Origin: Cryobacterium levicorallinum
Lineage (GTDB): Bacteria > Actinomycetota > Actinomycetes > Actinomycetales > Microbacteriaceae
Length of the DNA stretch: 64,000 nt
Reading direction: 5' to 3'
Assembly (NCBI RefSeq): GCF_004402405.1
Contig: NZ_SOFE01000022.1
Span: 62,001 to 126,000, forward strand
The notes beneath the pieces are model-generated. The model saw only the letters and a program-made list of their open reading frames with translations. It was not told the DNA's origin and did not search any database. The translations under genes were made by a program, and so were the position numbers. Each line of letters opens with the position of its first letter. The stretch's first letter is position 1. This document shows, piece after piece, positions 38,669-48,069 of the stretch.

Positions 38669-38971
38669 TTAGCCGACGGCCGTGAAGATGTCGATGGAGC
38701 CAGACTTGAGCGTGACAATGGCACGCTTGGTGTCCTTGCGCTTGCCCATGCCGAACTTGGTGCGGCGAGTCTTGCCCACGCGGTTCAGGGTGTTGATCGA
38801 AGCGACCTGCACCTTGAAGATCTTTTCGATCGCGAGCTTGATCTCCGTCTTGTTCGAGCGGGGGTCAACGATGAAGGTGTACTTACCCTCGTCAATCAGG
38901 CCGTAGCTCTTCTCAGAGACAACCGGAGAGATGATGATGTCGCGGGGGTCCTTGTTGGTCGCGATAGTCAT
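38669..38971 (-). CDS. rplW: 50S ribosomal protein L23
   Basis: 100 residues from ATG 38971. [20 protein letters not shown] and [20 protein letters not shown] are typical. A longer upstream frame lies inside rplD and is rejected. It overlaps the rplD stop by one base. Confidence 0.96.
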   Translation of the reverse strand: MTIATNKDPRDIIISPVVSEKSYGLIDEGKYTFIVDPRSNKTEIKLAIEKIFKVQVASINTLNRVGKTRRTKFGMGKRKDTKRAIVTLKSGSIDIFTAVG

Positions 38972-39621
38972 TATGCGGCCACCTCTTCCTTCTTGGTCTT
39001 GCTCTCCACAAACGCGTTGAACGCGGCGGTGGTGAAGACAATGTCGTCGCTGACGAGCACGTCGTAGGCGTTGAGCTGGTCCCACGAGAGGATGTGCACC
39101 GTCGGGATGTTGCGAATGCTGCGCAACGTGATCTCGTCGGTACGCTCAAGAACAACCAGCACGTGCTTGCTCGTGGCAATCTGCGAGAGCAGCTCCAGGG
39201 CAATCTTCGTGTTGGGGGTCTCAGCCGTGAACAGTGCCTCGACGATGTGCAGGCGGCCACCGCGGGCGCGGTCGCTCAGTGCACCCTTGAGGGCTGCGGC
39301 AATCATCTTTTTCGGGGTGCGCTGGTCGTAGCTGCGCGGGGTCGGTCCGTGGACGATTCCACCACCGGTCATCTGAGGAGCGCGGATCGAGCCCTGACGA
39401 GCGCGACCGGTTCCTTTCTGCTTGAACGGCTTGCGGCCGGCACCGGAAACTTCTCCACGGCGCTTGACCTTGCTCGTTCCCTGGCGTGCGGCAGCAAGCT
39501 GCGCAACAACGACCTGGTGGATGAGAGGAATGTTGGCGGGAACGTCGAAGAGCTCGTCGGGAAGCTCGGCAGAGCCTGCCTTCTTGCCCTTGGCGTCAAT
39601 GATGTCGAGTGCTGTAGCCAT
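38971..39621 (-). CDS. rplD: 50S ribosomal protein L4
   Basis: 216 residues. Loop [20 protein letters not shown] and [10 protein letters not shown] are diagnostic. In E. coli L4 autoregulates the S10 operon; no such leader is recognised here. Confidence 0.97.
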   Translation of the reverse strand: MATALDIIDAKGKKAGSAELPDELFDVPANIPLIHQVVVAQLAAARQGTSKVKRRGEVSGAGRKPFKQKGTGRARQGSIRAPQMTGGGIVHGPTPRSYDQRTPKKMIAAALKGALSDRARGGRLHIVEALFTAETPNTKIALELLSQIATSKHVLVVLERTDEITLRSIRNIPTVHILSWDQLNAYDVLVSDDIVFTTAAFNAFVESKTKKEEVAA

Positions 39622-39626
39622 AAGGA

Positions 39627-40286
39627 CTACGCTCCCTTCACTGCGTTGCGAACGAATACGAGGCGGCCACGAGCACCGGGAACGGCACCCTTGACGAGCA
39701 TGAGGCCCTTATCGGCGTCAATAGCGTGCACCTTGAGGTTCAGCACGGTTACGCGCTCGCCACCCATACGACCAGCCATGCGCATGCCCTTGAAGACACG
39801 GCTCGGGGTCGAAGAAGCACCGATGGAACCGGGCTTGCGGTGGTTACGGTGCGAACCGTGTGAAGAGGAAACACCCTTGAAGTTGTGACGCTTCATAACA
39901 CCGGCGAAGCCCTTACCCTTGCTGGTGCCCATGACGTCAACCTTGGTGCCGGCAGCGAAAACACCGTCAACGGTGAGCTCCTGGCCGAGGTTGTAGTCAG
40001 CGGCATCCGCGGTGCGGAGCTCGGTGATGTGGCGACGCGGCGTGACGCCGGCCTTGTCGAAGTGACCGGCAAGGGGCTTGTTGACCTTGCGCGGGTCGAT
40101 GGGGCCAGCGGCGATCTGAACGCCGTTGTAGCCGTCGACGGCCTTGGTACGAACCTGCGTGACAACGTTCGGCGCGATTTCGATGACGGTAACGGGAACA
40201 AGTTTGTTGTTCTCGTCCCACACCTGGGTCATGCCGAGCTTCTTGCCAAGGAGACCCTTGGTGGTTTTGGTATCTGCGTAAGACAT
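39627..40286 (-). CDS. rplC: 50S ribosomal protein L3
   Basis: 219 residues. [20 protein letters not shown] start and [20 protein letters not shown] loop. Normal length. Confidence 0.97.
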   Translation of the reverse strand: MSYADTKTTKGLLGKKLGMTQVWDENNKLVPVTVIEIAPNVVTQVRTKAVDGYNGVQIAAGPIDPRKVNKPLAGHFDKAGVTPRRHITELRTADAADYNLGQELTVDGVFAAGTKVDVMGTSKGKGFAGVMKRHNFKGVSSSHGSHRNHRKPGSIGASSTPSRVFKGMRMAGRMGGERVTVLNLKVHAIDADKGLMLVKGAVPGARGRLVFVRNAVKGA

Positions 40287-40294
40287 CGCGGGCC

Positions 40295-40603
40295 CTAGAG
40301 CTTGATCTCGATGTTGACGTCGGCCGGAAGGTCGAGGCGCATGAGCGAGTCAACAGCCTTCGGGGTCGGGTCGATGATGTCGATCAGACGCTTGTGGGTG
40401 CGCATTTCAAAGTGCTCCCGGCTGTCCTTGTACTTGTGAGGAGAACGGATGACACACACCACGTTCTTCTCGGTCGGAAGCGGCACCGGGCCGACGACTG
40501 TAGCGCCCGCACGGGTCACTGTGTCGACGATCTTGCGCGCCGAAATGTCGATGACCTCGTGGTCATACGACTTAAGTCGAATGCGGATCTTCTGTCCCGC
40601 CAT
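40295..40603 (-). CDS. rpsJ: 30S ribosomal protein S10 (NusE)
   Basis: 102 residues. [20 protein letters not shown] and [20 protein letters not shown] are diagnostic. First gene of the S10 operon; it also acts in NusB/NusG antitermination. Confidence 0.97.
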   Translation of the reverse strand: MAGQKIRIRLKSYDHEVIDISARKIVDTVTRAGATVVGPVPLPTEKNVVCVIRSPHKYKDSREHFEMRTHKRLIDIIDPTPKAVDSLMRLDLPADVNIEIKL

Positions 40604-41044
40604 GTCGAACTCTCTCTCTGTCGAGGCGTCTTACAGACAACGGCACTGTTTGCCGAGGTTGCATTGGACGCCGTAGTAGCACTGCTGCTGAAAGCACCAC
40701 TGTTCAAATGTCAATTTGATTCACGTACGAATAAACGACGCTCATCATCAACGCCGACTCCCAGAGCAGAACCTGGGGGACGACACGGTTTTACCCACGC
40801 CGACCAGATCGTTGATTTATGCTGCGCTCTGCTCCCTGCGGCCTAGCCTGCGATCGTTGCTCTTGCGACAAGTGTTCTTCGTAGAGGGTGACGCGACTAT
40901 GCACTGCCTGGCAGTGATTCCGGCGACGCGTAGCGCACGCCGAAAGTGTTGAACTAGAAGAGTCTGCCACACAGTTACCACTTCATGCAACCCGGGCGTG
41001 TCGCACGCGTCTCGTCGGCTCGTTCTTGTCGGGCGATTCGCAGA
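40604..41044 (-). promoter_or_regulatory. Gene-free S10-operon leader and promoter region
   Basis: No convincing ORF on either strand over about 440 nt, with an AT-richer centre (40700-40735). On the minus strand a perfect -35 hexamer TTGACA occurs at 40714-40709, but no good TANNNT -10 lies 16-19 nt downstream. The length leaves room for a long structured leader. At its far end is the palindrome 41045-41074. Confidence 0.4.
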
Positions 41045-41074
41045 CGTAGGCCCGCGGCCGGCCGCGGGCCTACG
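41045..41074. terminator. Perfect 30-nt palindrome after the 152-residue gene
   Basis: CGTAGGCCCGCGGCC followed directly by its reverse complement. It begins 20 nt past the stop of the hypothetical gene and separates it from the S10 operon. No T-run is visible, so factor-independent termination is uncertain. Confidence 0.6.
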
Positions 41075-41094
41075 CTCTGCTGCGCTGTGCGGGG

Positions 41095-41553
41095 CTAGCC
41101 CTGAATGCCGGCGGCGACGCGCGGGCTCTGGTCGGCGCAGCTCTTGGCGGCGGACTCGGTCAGCACTCGCTCGGCCATGATTTGACGCGACTGGCCGGAG
41201 AGGCCCGATGTCGGGTATTCGGCCAGCACCTTGGAGATGATTTCGGGGACCGACAGGGCGGCGTACTCGTCGAGACTGTTGCAGACCAACATGCTGTAGA
41301 CGCTGACCGTGCTCGCCACGATGTCGTCGAGGATCTGCTGTTCCGTCTTCGCAGTCGGCGAGGAAATGGGTGTCGGCGCAAGCGTCGGGGTAGGGATCGT
41401 GCTCGGCGCCGGCGCGGACGCTCCCGGCCCAACGGCCGATTGGGCAGCGGGGGCGGACCCGACCAGTCGCGGCACGATCACCACGGCGAGGATGCCGACC
41501 ACCAGGATCGCGATCGCCATCAGGATGCGCACTTCGAGCTTAGATATCTGCAT
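41095..41553 (-). CDS. Hypothetical membrane-anchored protein between str and S10 operons
   Basis: 152 residues from ATG 41553 (no clear SD). One N-terminal span (about 8-30, ILMAIAILVVGILAVVIVPR), a Pro/Thr/Ser linker (about 40-70), then an extracytoplasmic helical domain with two Cys (MLVCNSLDEY, SAAKSCADQS) that could form a disulfide. Not recognised as a named family. It is isolated by the tuf terminator upstream and a palindrome downstream. Confidence 0.65.
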   Translation of the reverse strand: MQISKLEVRILMAIAILVVGILAVVIVPRLVGSAPAAQSAVGPGASAPAPSTIPTPTLAPTPISSPTAKTEQQILDDIVASTVSVYSMLVCNSLDEYAALSVPEIISKVLAEYPTSGLSGQSRQIMAERVLTESAAKSCADQSPRVAAGIQG

Positions 41554-41691
41554 GGGCAGACCATAACCGAAAACTGAGGATCCTGCAGGGAACCGGGCGC
41601 AACGCCATTCGCCGGAACCCAGACCCTGACATCCTCGCGACGAGCGGGGCCGAGGCATCCGTCTGCAAAGTGCCGACAGCCGCGTGGGTAC

Positions 41692-41723
41692 AAAAAAGGG
41701 GCCGGGCCCGAAGGCCCGACCCC
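41692..41723 (-). terminator. Intrinsic terminator of the str operon
   Basis: Minus strand GGGGTCGGGCC-TTCG-GGCCCGGCCCC (11-bp stem, one G-T pair, UUCG loop) followed by TTTTTT. It lies 28 nt past the tuf stop. Confidence 0.95.
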
Positions 41724-41750
41724 TTTCAGGAGATCAGTAGGTGAAAAAGA

Positions 41751-42944
41751 CTACTTGATGATCTTGGTCACCGTGCCGGCGCCGACGGTGCGGCCACCTT
41801 CACGGATAGCGAAGCCGAGGCCCTCTTCCATGGCGATCGGCTGAATCAGCGCGACAGTCAGGTCGGTGGTGTCGCCAGGCATAACCATCTCGGTGCCCTC
41901 GGGCAGCGTGATGACGCCGGTGACGTCCGTGGTGCGGAAGTAGAACTGCGGGCGGTAGTTCGCGTAGAACGGGTTGTGACGCCCACCCTCGTTCTTGCTG
42001 AGGATGTACGCGGTGCCCTCGAAGTCGGTGTGCGGCGTAACCGAACCCGGCTTGACGACGACCTGGCCGCGCTCAACGTCTTCGCGCTTGGTGCCACGAA
42101 GAAGAAGTCCACAGTTCTCGCCGGCCCACGCCTCGTCGAGCTGCTTGTGGAACATCTCAATACCGGTAACCGTGGTCTTCTGCGTCGGGCGGATGCCGAC
42201 GATCTCGACCTCAGAGTTGATCTTGAGGGTTCCACGCTCGGCGCGGCCCGTAACAACGGTTCCACGGCCGGTGATCGTGAAGACGTCCTCGATCGGCATC
42301 AAGAACGGCTTGTCCTTGTCGCGGATCGGGTCCGGGATGTACTCGTCAACGGCCTTCATGAGCTCAAGGATGTTGGCGGTCCACTTCTCGTCGCCCTCAA
42401 GCGCCTTGAGTGCGGAGACCTGGATAACGGGGGCGTTGTCGCCATCGAAACCCTGGCTGGAGAGAAGTTCACGAACTTCGAGCTCAACGAGCTCCATGAT
42501 CTCTTCGTCGTCAACCATGTCGGCCTTGTTCAGCGCGACCATGAGGGTCGGCACGCCGACCTGCTTGGCGAGAAGAACGTGCTCACGGGTCTGAGCCATC
42601 GGGCCGTCAGTAGCGGCAACCACGAGGATTGCGCCGTCCATCTGAGCAGCACCGGTGATCATGTTCTTGATGTAGTCAGCGTGGCCGGGAGCATCGACGT
42701 GAGCATAGTGACGCTTGTCGGTCTCGTACTCAACATGCGAAATGTTGATCGTGATGCCGCGCTGGCGTTCTTCCGGAGCCGAGTCAATCGACGCGAAGTC
42801 GCGCTGAACGTTGATCTTGGACGGGAACTTATCGGCAAGAACCTTGGAGATCGCTGCAGTCAGCGTGGTCTTTCCGTGGTCAACGTGACCGATCGTTCCG
42901 ATGTTTACGTGCGGCTTTGTCCGCTCGAACTTGGCCTTGGCCAC
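41751..42944 (-). CDS. tuf: Elongation factor Tu
   Basis: 397 residues from GTG 42944 with SD GAGGAGG. G1 [12 protein letters not shown]3 DAPGHADY, G4 NKAD, plus domains 2 and 3. It delivers aminoacyl-tRNA to the ribosome. It is the last gene of the str operon, 134 nt after fusA; the gap carries hairpin GGCCGAA-GCGA-TTCGGCC (43042-43059). Confidence 0.97.
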   Translation of the reverse strand: MAKAKFERTKPHVNIGTIGHVDHGKTTLTAAISKVLADKFPSKINVQRDFASIDSAPEERQRGITINISHVEYETDKRHYAHVDAPGHADYIKNMITGAAQMDGAILVVAATDGPMAQTREHVLLAKQVGVPTLMVALNKADMVDDEEIMELVELEVRELLSSQGFDGDNAPVIQVSALKALEGDEKWTANILELMKAVDEYIPDPIRDKDKPFLMPIEDVFTITGRGTVVTGRAERGTLKINSEVEIVGIRPTQKTTVTGIEMFHKQLDEAWAGENCGLLLRGTKREDVERGQVVVKPGSVTPHTDFEGTAYILSKNEGGRHNPFYANYRPQFYFRTTDVTGVITLPEGTEMVMPGDTTDLTVALIQPIAMEEGLGFAIREGGRTVGAGTVTKIIK

Positions 42945-43078
42945 TGTGGGTCCTCCTCAGGACTCGCGTGCAAATTCACGGCCGCCGTTATGAGCGGCCG
43001 GTATGCGCTGGATGTGTCTACTTATGTTACTCGGGCCAGGTGGCCGAAGCGATTCGGCCCGAAGGCCAGAATAGAGGG

Positions 43079-45193
43079 CTATTCGCCCTTGTTCTTGTTG
43101 ATGATCTCGTCGGCAACAGCCTTCGGGACCTCCGCATAGCTCTCGAACGTCATCGAGTACACCGCACGGCCGCTGGTCTTCGACCGCAGGTCACCGATGT
43201 ATCCGAACATCTCCGACAGTGGAACGTGAGCGCGAATTACCTTCACGCCCTGCGCATCCTCCATGGTCTGGATCTGCCCACGACGCGAGTTGAGGTCTCC
43301 GATTACGTCACCCATGTATTCCTCAGGGGTACGAACTTCGACGGCCATCAGCGGCTCGAGCAGAACGGGGTTCGCCTTACGAACGGCTTCTTTGAAGCCC
43401 ATCGATCCGGCAATCTTGAACGCCATCTCCGAGGAGTCAACGTCGTGCGCAGCGCCGTCAAGCAGGCTGGCTCGAACGCCCACCATCGGGTAGCCGGCCA
43501 GGACGCCTACGCGGAGCGCATCCTGAATTCCAGCATCCACCGAGGGGATGTACTCACGCGGGATACGGCCACCAGTGACCTTGTTCAGGAACTCGTACGA
43601 CTTTTCAGCAGTGATTTCCATCGGCTCGATCGCGATCTGAATCTTCGCGAACTGGCCGGATCCACCGGTCTGCTTCTTGTGCGTGTAGTCGTGACGCTCG
43701 ACGGCCTTGCGGATCGTCTCGCGGTACGCGACCTGGGGCTTGCCGACGTTCGCCTCAACGTTGAATTCACGCTTCATGCGGTCGACCAGGATGTCCAGGT
43801 GAAGTTCACCCATTCCCTTGATTACCGTCTGGCCAGTTTCCTGGTTCTGTTCGGTACGGAAGGTGGGGTCTTCTTCGGCGAGCTTCTGAATGGCAAGGCC
43901 CAGCTTTTCCTGGTCCTGCTTGGTCTTCGGCTCAATCGCGACCTCGATAACCGGGTCAGGGAACGTCATGGACTCAAGTACGACCTGGGCGTTCGGGTCG
44001 CACAGGGTGTCGCCCGTGGTGGTGTCCTTGAGGCCGATGACCGCGTAGATGTGACCGGCGGTCACGAAGGCCACCGGGTTCTCCTTGTTGGCGTGCATCT
44101 GGAAGATCTTGCCGATGCGCTCCTTCTTGCCCTTGGTCGAGTTGATGACCTGGGCTCCGGAGTCGAGACGGCCCGAGTACACGCGAACATAGGTGAGGCG
44201 ACCGAAGAACGGGTGCACCGCAACCTTGAACGCGAGAGCCGTGAAGGGCTCCTCGGCGTCGGGGTGACGCATGATGACCTTTTCTTCGTCGCGCGGGTCG
44301 TGTGCCTCAATGGCAGGCACGTCGAGCGGCGTCGGAAGGTAATCGATGACAGCGTCGAGCATCGGCTGAACGCCGCGGTTCTTGAATGCAGAACCACAGA
44401 GAACCGGGTAGATCTCGCTGTTGATGGTGAGCTTGCGAATGGCGCCCTTGATCTCGGCAACCGTCAGCTCTTCGCCGGCGAAGTAACGCTCCATGAGGTC
44501 ATCGTCGGTTTCGGCAACGGTCTCGAGCAGAAGCTTGCGGTACTCAGCAGCCTTCTCGACGAGGTCGGCGGGGATCTCTTCGATGGCGTACTTCGAGCCC
44601 ATCTCCACGTCACCCTTGGAGTCGCCACGCCAGGTCAGTGCGCGCATCTGAACGAGGTCAACGACACCCTCGAAGTCAGACTCTGCACCGATCGGCAGCT
44701 GGATGACCAGCGGCTTGGCGCCGAGGCGCTTGATGATGGTGTCGACCGTGAAGTAGAAGTCGGCGCCGAGCTTGTCCATCTTGTTGACGAAGCAAATGCG
44801 GGGAACGTCGTACTTGTCGGCCTGACGCCACACGGTTTCGGACTGGGGCTCAACGCCCTCCTTGCCGTCGAACACGGCAACAGCACCGTCGAGGACGCGG
44901 AGCGAACGCTCCACCTCCACGGTGAAGTCCACGTGTCCGGGGGTGTCGATGATGTTGATCTGGTTGTTGTCCCAGAAACAGGTCGTCGCAGCGGAGGTGA
45001 TCGTGATGCCACGTTCCTGCTCCTGCGCCATCCAGTCCATCGTCGAGGCGCCGTCGTGGGTCTCGCCGATCTTGTGGTTGACACCCGTGTAGAACAGGAT
45101 GCGCTCAGTCGTGGTGGTCTTGCCAGCATCAATGTGAGCCATGATGCCGATATTGCGGACCTTACTCAGGTCGGTGAGCACGTCAAGTGCCAC
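43079..45193 (-). CDS. fusA: Elongation factor G
   Basis: 704 residues from GTG 45193 with SD GGAGG; an upstream in-frame ATG is less likely. G1 [20 protein letters not shown]3 DTPGHVDF, G4 NKMDK, and domain IV. It catalyses ribosomal translocation. It is preceded by an intercistronic hairpin after rpsG. Confidence 0.97.
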   Translation of the reverse strand: MALDVLTDLSKVRNIGIMAHIDAGKTTTTERILFYTGVNHKIGETHDGASTMDWMAQEQERGITITSAATTCFWDNNQINIIDTPGHVDFTVEVERSLRVLDGAVAVFDGKEGVEPQSETVWRQADKYDVPRICFVNKMDKLGADFYFTVDTIIKRLGAKPLVIQLPIGAESDFEGVVDLVQMRALTWRGDSKGDVEMGSKYAIEEIPADLVEKAAEYRKLLLETVAETDDDLMERYFAGEELTVAEIKGAIRKLTINSEIYPVLCGSAFKNRGVQPMLDAVIDYLPTPLDVPAIEAHDPRDEEKVIMRHPDAEEPFTALAFKVAVHPFFGRLTYVRVYSGRLDSGAQVINSTKGKKERIGKIFQMHANKENPVAFVTAGHIYAVIGLKDTTTGDTLCDPNAQVVLESMTFPDPVIEVAIEPKTKQDQEKLGLAIQKLAEEDPTFRTEQNQETGQTVIKGMGELHLDILVDRMKREFNVEANVGKPQVAYRETIRKAVERHDYTHKKQTGGSGQFAKIQIAIEPMEITAEKSYEFLNKVTGGRIPREYIPSVDAGIQDALRVGVLAGYPMVGVRASLLDGAAHDVDSSEMAFKIAGSMGFKEAVRKANPVLLEPLMAVEVRTPEEYMGDVIGDLNSRRGQIQTMEDAQGVKVIRAHVPLSEMFGYIGDLRSKTSGRAVYSMTFESYAEVPKAVADEIINKNKGE

Positions 45194-45252
45194 GGGGGTC
45201 CTCCAGCGGGTAGGGGTGGAAATGCAGAACAGGGCCGTAAGCATCCGCTTCT

Positions 45253-45303
45253 CAGCTGTGTTCAGGCGCGCGCCGACTATGCCGACACGCGCCTGAACAG
45301 CTG
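45253..45303 (-). promoter_or_regulatory. Intercistronic hairpin between rpsG and fusA
   Basis: CAGCTGTGTTCAGGCGCG (45253-45270) pairs with CGCGCCTGAACAGCTG (45288-45303) apart from a 2-nt bulge. About 16 bp of stem with a 17-nt loop inside the str operon. It could set the rpsG:fusA ratio by attenuation, processing or S7 binding; the mechanism is inferred. Confidence 0.6.
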
Positions 45304-45327
45304 ATCAGGAATGCTCGATGGAGCTAG

Positions 45328-45798
45328 CTACCAGCGGTAGTGAGCGAAGGCCTTGTTCGCTTCAGCCATCTTGTGAGTGTCTTCACGACGCTTGACAGCG
45401 GCACCGAGGCCGTTGCTCGCGTCGAGGATCTCGTTGGTGAGACGCTCGGTCATGGTCTTCTCGCGACGCGCCTTGGCGTAGCTGGTCAACCAGCGCAGCG
45501 CCAGGGTGTTGGCGCGGTGCGGCTTGACCTCAACCGGAACCTGGTAGGTGGAACCACCGACGCGGCGCGAACGCACCTCGAGGGTCGGACGGACGTTGTC
45601 GAGTGCCTTCTTCAGCGTGACAACGGCATCCAGCTCGTTCTTGGCGGACACTCCGGCGAGGGCATCGTAAACGATGCGCTCGGCGAGGCCCTTTTTGCCA
45701 TCGAGAAGGATCTTGTTGACGAGCTGGCTGACGATGGGTGCACCGTAAACCGGGTCGGCAATGACAGGGCGCTTGGGAGCGGGTCCTTTACGGGGCAT
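45328..45798 (-). CDS. rpsG: 30S ribosomal protein S7
   Basis: 156 residues. [20 protein letters not shown] and [14 protein letters not shown] end are typical. It shares TAATG with the rpsL stop. Confidence 0.97.
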   Translation of the reverse strand: MPRKGPAPKRPVIADPVYGAPIVSQLVNKILLDGKKGLAERIVYDALAGVSAKNELDAVVTLKKALDNVRPTLEVRSRRVGGSTYQVPVEVKPHRANTLALRWLTSYAKARREKTMTERLTNEILDASNGLGAAVKRREDTHKMAEANKAFAHYRW

Positions 45799-46172
45799 TA
45801 CTTCTTCTCCATCTTTGCGCCGTAGCGGCTACGTGCCTGCTTACGGTTCTTGACGGCCTGGGTGTCCAGTGCGCCGCGAATGATTTTGTAACGCACACCG
45901 GGGAGGTCCTTAACACGGCCTCCGCGCACGAGCACCATGGAGTGCTCCTGCAGGTTGTGGCCCTCGCCGGGAATGTAGGCGGTGACCTCGGTGCCGTTGG
46001 AAAGCTTGACGCGGGCGACCTTGCGAAGAGCCGAGTTCGGCTTCTTCGGGGTGGTGGTGTAGACGCGGGTGCAAACGCCGCGCTGCTGCGGGTTGGACTT
46101 CAGGGCGGGAGCCTTGGTCTTGGTGACCTTGGGGCTACGGCCCTTCCTGACCAACTGCTGAATGGTGGGCAC
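45798..46172 (-). CDS. rpsL: 30S ribosomal protein S12
   Basis: 124 residues from GTG 46172 (SD AAGGAG); a longer in-frame ATG start at 46223 is rejected. [22 protein letters not shown] and [11 protein letters not shown] are present; the Lys residues tied to streptomycin response are the wild-type ones. Confidence 0.97.
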   Translation of the reverse strand: MPTIQQLVRKGRSPKVTKTKAPALKSNPQQRGVCTRVYTTTPKKPNSALRKVARVKLSNGTEVTAYIPGEGHNLQEHSMVLVRGGRVKDLPGVRYKIIRGALDTQAVKNRKQARSRYGAKMEKK

Positions 46173-46409
46173 TAAATACTCCTTGATATTGCTGCACGGT
46201 GACAGCTTTGTGATGGTTAGCATTCGACTTAGCTCTTGCGAGTTAGGTCGAGTTCATCTGGACCCGCTTGAACCCACACGATTGCTCGCGCGTGTTTTGG
46301 TGGGTATGCCGTGGGGGCATGGCCTTCGACCAGCCCTACATGTGTGGAATCTCGGCCTGTGCTCTCAGGAGGGCATAATTCAGGCGCACGACAAAGCGCA
46401 CACCGGGTA

Positions 46410-46439
46410 ATTCTAGCCCGGTGGGGCCTTGACGGTCAA
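46410..46439 (-). promoter_or_regulatory. Promoter of the str operon (rpsL-rpsG-fusA-tuf)
   Basis: Minus strand TTGACC (46439-46434), 18-nt spacer, TAGAAT (46415-46410). This is the best sigma-70-type promoter seen in the window. It implies a 5' leader of roughly 230 nt before rpsL. Confidence 0.75.
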
Positions 46440-46500
46440 ATGGGTTGTGCCCCGCGTCGCAGGTGCCGCCGCGCGCCCCTTCTCCTGCACTTCTACTTCC

Positions 46501-46565
46501 CGGGCCTGGGCCCGGTCGCTGGGCCCATAATCTATCGTGGGCCCAGTTTCCCGGCCCGGGCCCGG
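46501..46565 (+). repeat. GGGCCC palindromic repeat, copy E (long form)
   Basis: CGGGCCTGGGCCCGG, TCG, CTGGGCCCAT, AATCTATC, GTGGGCCCAG, TTT, CCCGGCCCGGGCCCGG. The central palindrome is kept with compensating changes (CTGGGCCCA with TGGGCCCAG), so pairing is conserved although sequence differs from copy C. Confidence 0.85.
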
Positions 46566-46607
46566 TCGGTATTTGCTTCTCGTATCAGAGCGGATGCGCG
46601 GGCTCGG

Positions 46608-47366
46608 CTAGGGATTGCGCGGCCAGAGCGGGGAGTCGAGGGTGCTGTCGAGGTCGGCGAGCAGGGCCTGCACCTGGGGCTCGACGTGCTCGGCGATCGC
46701 GGCGAGCAGGCGAGACTGCTGTTGCCGGAGTTGGGCACAGACCCGGCGGCCGACCTGGGTGGCGAACTCGTCGGCGAGGCCGATTTCTACCCGGAGGGCG
46801 GCCTTTTCTTCGGGGGTGAGCGGCGGGAGGCGCTCCTTTGCTGTTTCGTCTGGGTCGTGGTCGGCCTGGGGGTTCCGGCCGGGACCTTGACCGGGTTCGG
46901 ACTCGAAATCACCGCCCGGGGCGGCAGGCTTGGGGGCCGCAGGCGGTGAGTCGGGGGGTTCCAGGCCGGCGAGCTCGCTGAAGGTGAAGAGGTAGGGCGC
47001 ATCCGCTGCCGGTTGCGGGTCAAGGTCGAGGCCGCGAAATTCCGGCTCGAGTCCTTCGGCCGGGCGATACGCCTGCGCGGATTGGCGGCGCTCGCTCAGG
47101 TTGAGTTCGTGCGCGAGCAGCGGGAGGTTGCGCTCGGTGTATTCATCGACCGATGCGTCGATGACGATCTTCATGCGCATGGAGAGGGCGTGCTGCACGA
47201 CGTGGGGCACGTCGACGGCAAGTCCGGCCGACGCGATGATCGGCGAGCCGAAGCACTGACGGCAAAGCCGTGCGCGGCCGCGGTGCGTTGCGGGCCGCCA
47301 CCGGGTGATCCAACGCAGCCAGTTCTCAACCTCATGGTTGACGCGCGATTCGATGGACCCTTCCAT
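46608..47366 (-). CDS. Conserved-type hypothetical protein with a CxxC knuckle and coiled C-terminus
   Basis: 252 residues from ATG 47366. The N-terminal third (about 1-95) is folded, with LCRQCFGSPI and IDASVDEYTERNLPLLAHEL. The middle (about 100-175) is Pro/Asp-rich and disordered. The C-terminus is helical (LRQQQSRLLAAIAEHVEPQV, then QALLADLDS). No family name is recognised. It sits upstream of the str operon between repeats E and F. Confidence 0.65.
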   Translation of the reverse strand: MEGSIESRVNHEVENWLRWITRWRPATHRGRARLCRQCFGSPIIASAGLAVDVPHVVQHALSMRMKIVIDASVDEYTERNLPLLAHELNLSERRQSAQAYRPAEGLEPEFRGLDLDPQPAADAPYLFTFSELAGLEPPDSPPAAPKPAAPGGDFESEPGQGPGRNPQADHDPDETAKERLPPLTPEEKAALRVEIGLADEFATQVGRRVCAQLRQQQSRLLAAIAEHVEPQVQALLADLDSTLDSPLWPRNP

Positions 47367-47420
47367 ACTGCACAAGGGTACTCGACCGGCGTTACCCGCG
47401 AGGGGCCACGAACGACCCCA

Positions 47421-47921
47421 TCATCGGGGCTCGTTGTCGTCGTCCTTCTGCCAGGGCCACTCGGGAGTGCCGGATCCGTCGGGCTTGGCCAGCAGCACGA
47501 CGAAGTAGAGAAACGCGATGAGCCAGCCGCAGACCGCGACGGAGATCGCGAAGGGGCTCGTCATCTCGCCGCCGATGAAGATTACCGAGCGAAAGAGTTC
47601 GCCGGCGCCGAGGCTGTAGAAGACTCCCCCGAAGACGCAATAGGTCAGGTAGGCAGCGACTCCGGCGAGGAAGATCGGCAGCGGCGGCACCTGGGTGAGG
47701 CGCTCGGGCGAGCGCAGCACTGCGGAGAGAATGACCCAGACCAGGGCGAGGACCGCGGTCGTGACCATGAGGGGGCCGAGGAGGGCACCGGCATCCGTTT
47801 CGTTGATGACGTCGCGATTGAGCAGCAGGCTGAGCACCCCGAATGACGCCACGATGAGGGCCACATAGAGGACGACCGAAAAGGCCGCCATGGTGATCGC
47901 GTACTTTCGGTATTCCCGCAT
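47421..47921 (-). CDS. Four-span membrane protein, unknown function (possibly DUF6121)
   Basis: 166 residues from ATG 47921 (upstream GTG 47963 is in frame but less likely). Four hydrophobic spans at about 10-35, 50-73, 80-102 and 120-147, with a charged acidic tail KPDGSGTPEWPWQKDDD. The pattern resembles small membrane proteins of Microbacteriaceae; the DUF number is from memory and uncertain. Confidence 0.6.
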   Translation of the reverse strand: MREYRKYAITMAAFSVVLYVALIVASFGVLSLLLNRDVINETDAGALLGPLMVTTAVLALVWVILSAVLRSPERLTQVPPLPIFLAGVAAYLTYCVFGGVFYSLGAGELFRSVIFIGGEMTSPFAISVAVCGWLIAFLYFVVLLAKPDGSGTPEWPWQKDDDNEPR

Positions 47922-48022
47922 GGCTCTAGCGTAGGCCCGCGGGCGCAGCGCGAGCCGCCGCACACGGTGCAGCGAAGCGGATGCCGCGGCTGGCGTGAAG
48001 ACCGGGCCACCCTGTGAACCCA

Positions 48023-48057
48023 GGCCCAGTTTCTAAACTGGGCCCACGACCGGGGCC
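48023..48057 (+). repeat. GGGCCC repeat, copy F (divergent, partial)
   Basis: GGCCCAGTTT-CT-AAACTGGGCC is a perfect palindrome with 10-bp arms, followed by CACGACCGGGGCC. It shares the GGGCCCAGTTT block with copy E but has a different centre. Membership in the family is less certain. Confidence 0.55.
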
Positions 48058-48069
48058 AAAAACAGAACG

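Larger units (their letters stand above)
46173..46607. other. Gene-free str-operon leader, promoter and repeat E
   Basis: From rpsL outward on the minus strand: a leader of about 230 nt, a near-consensus promoter (46410-46439), then GGGCCC repeat E (46501-46565) behind the neighbouring hypothetical gene. No ORF is convincing. Confidence 0.7.

Noticed and set aside
41692-41723. GGGCCC-containing hairpin as another copy of the dispersed repeat
   Set aside because: It has a UUCG loop and T-run and fits a plain intrinsic terminator of tuf; it lacks GATAGATC and AAGGTGGGCC blocks.
42917-45304. 795-codon plus-strand ORF opposite fusA
   Set aside because: Antisense shadow of EF-G in a high-GC genome; no domain and no SD.
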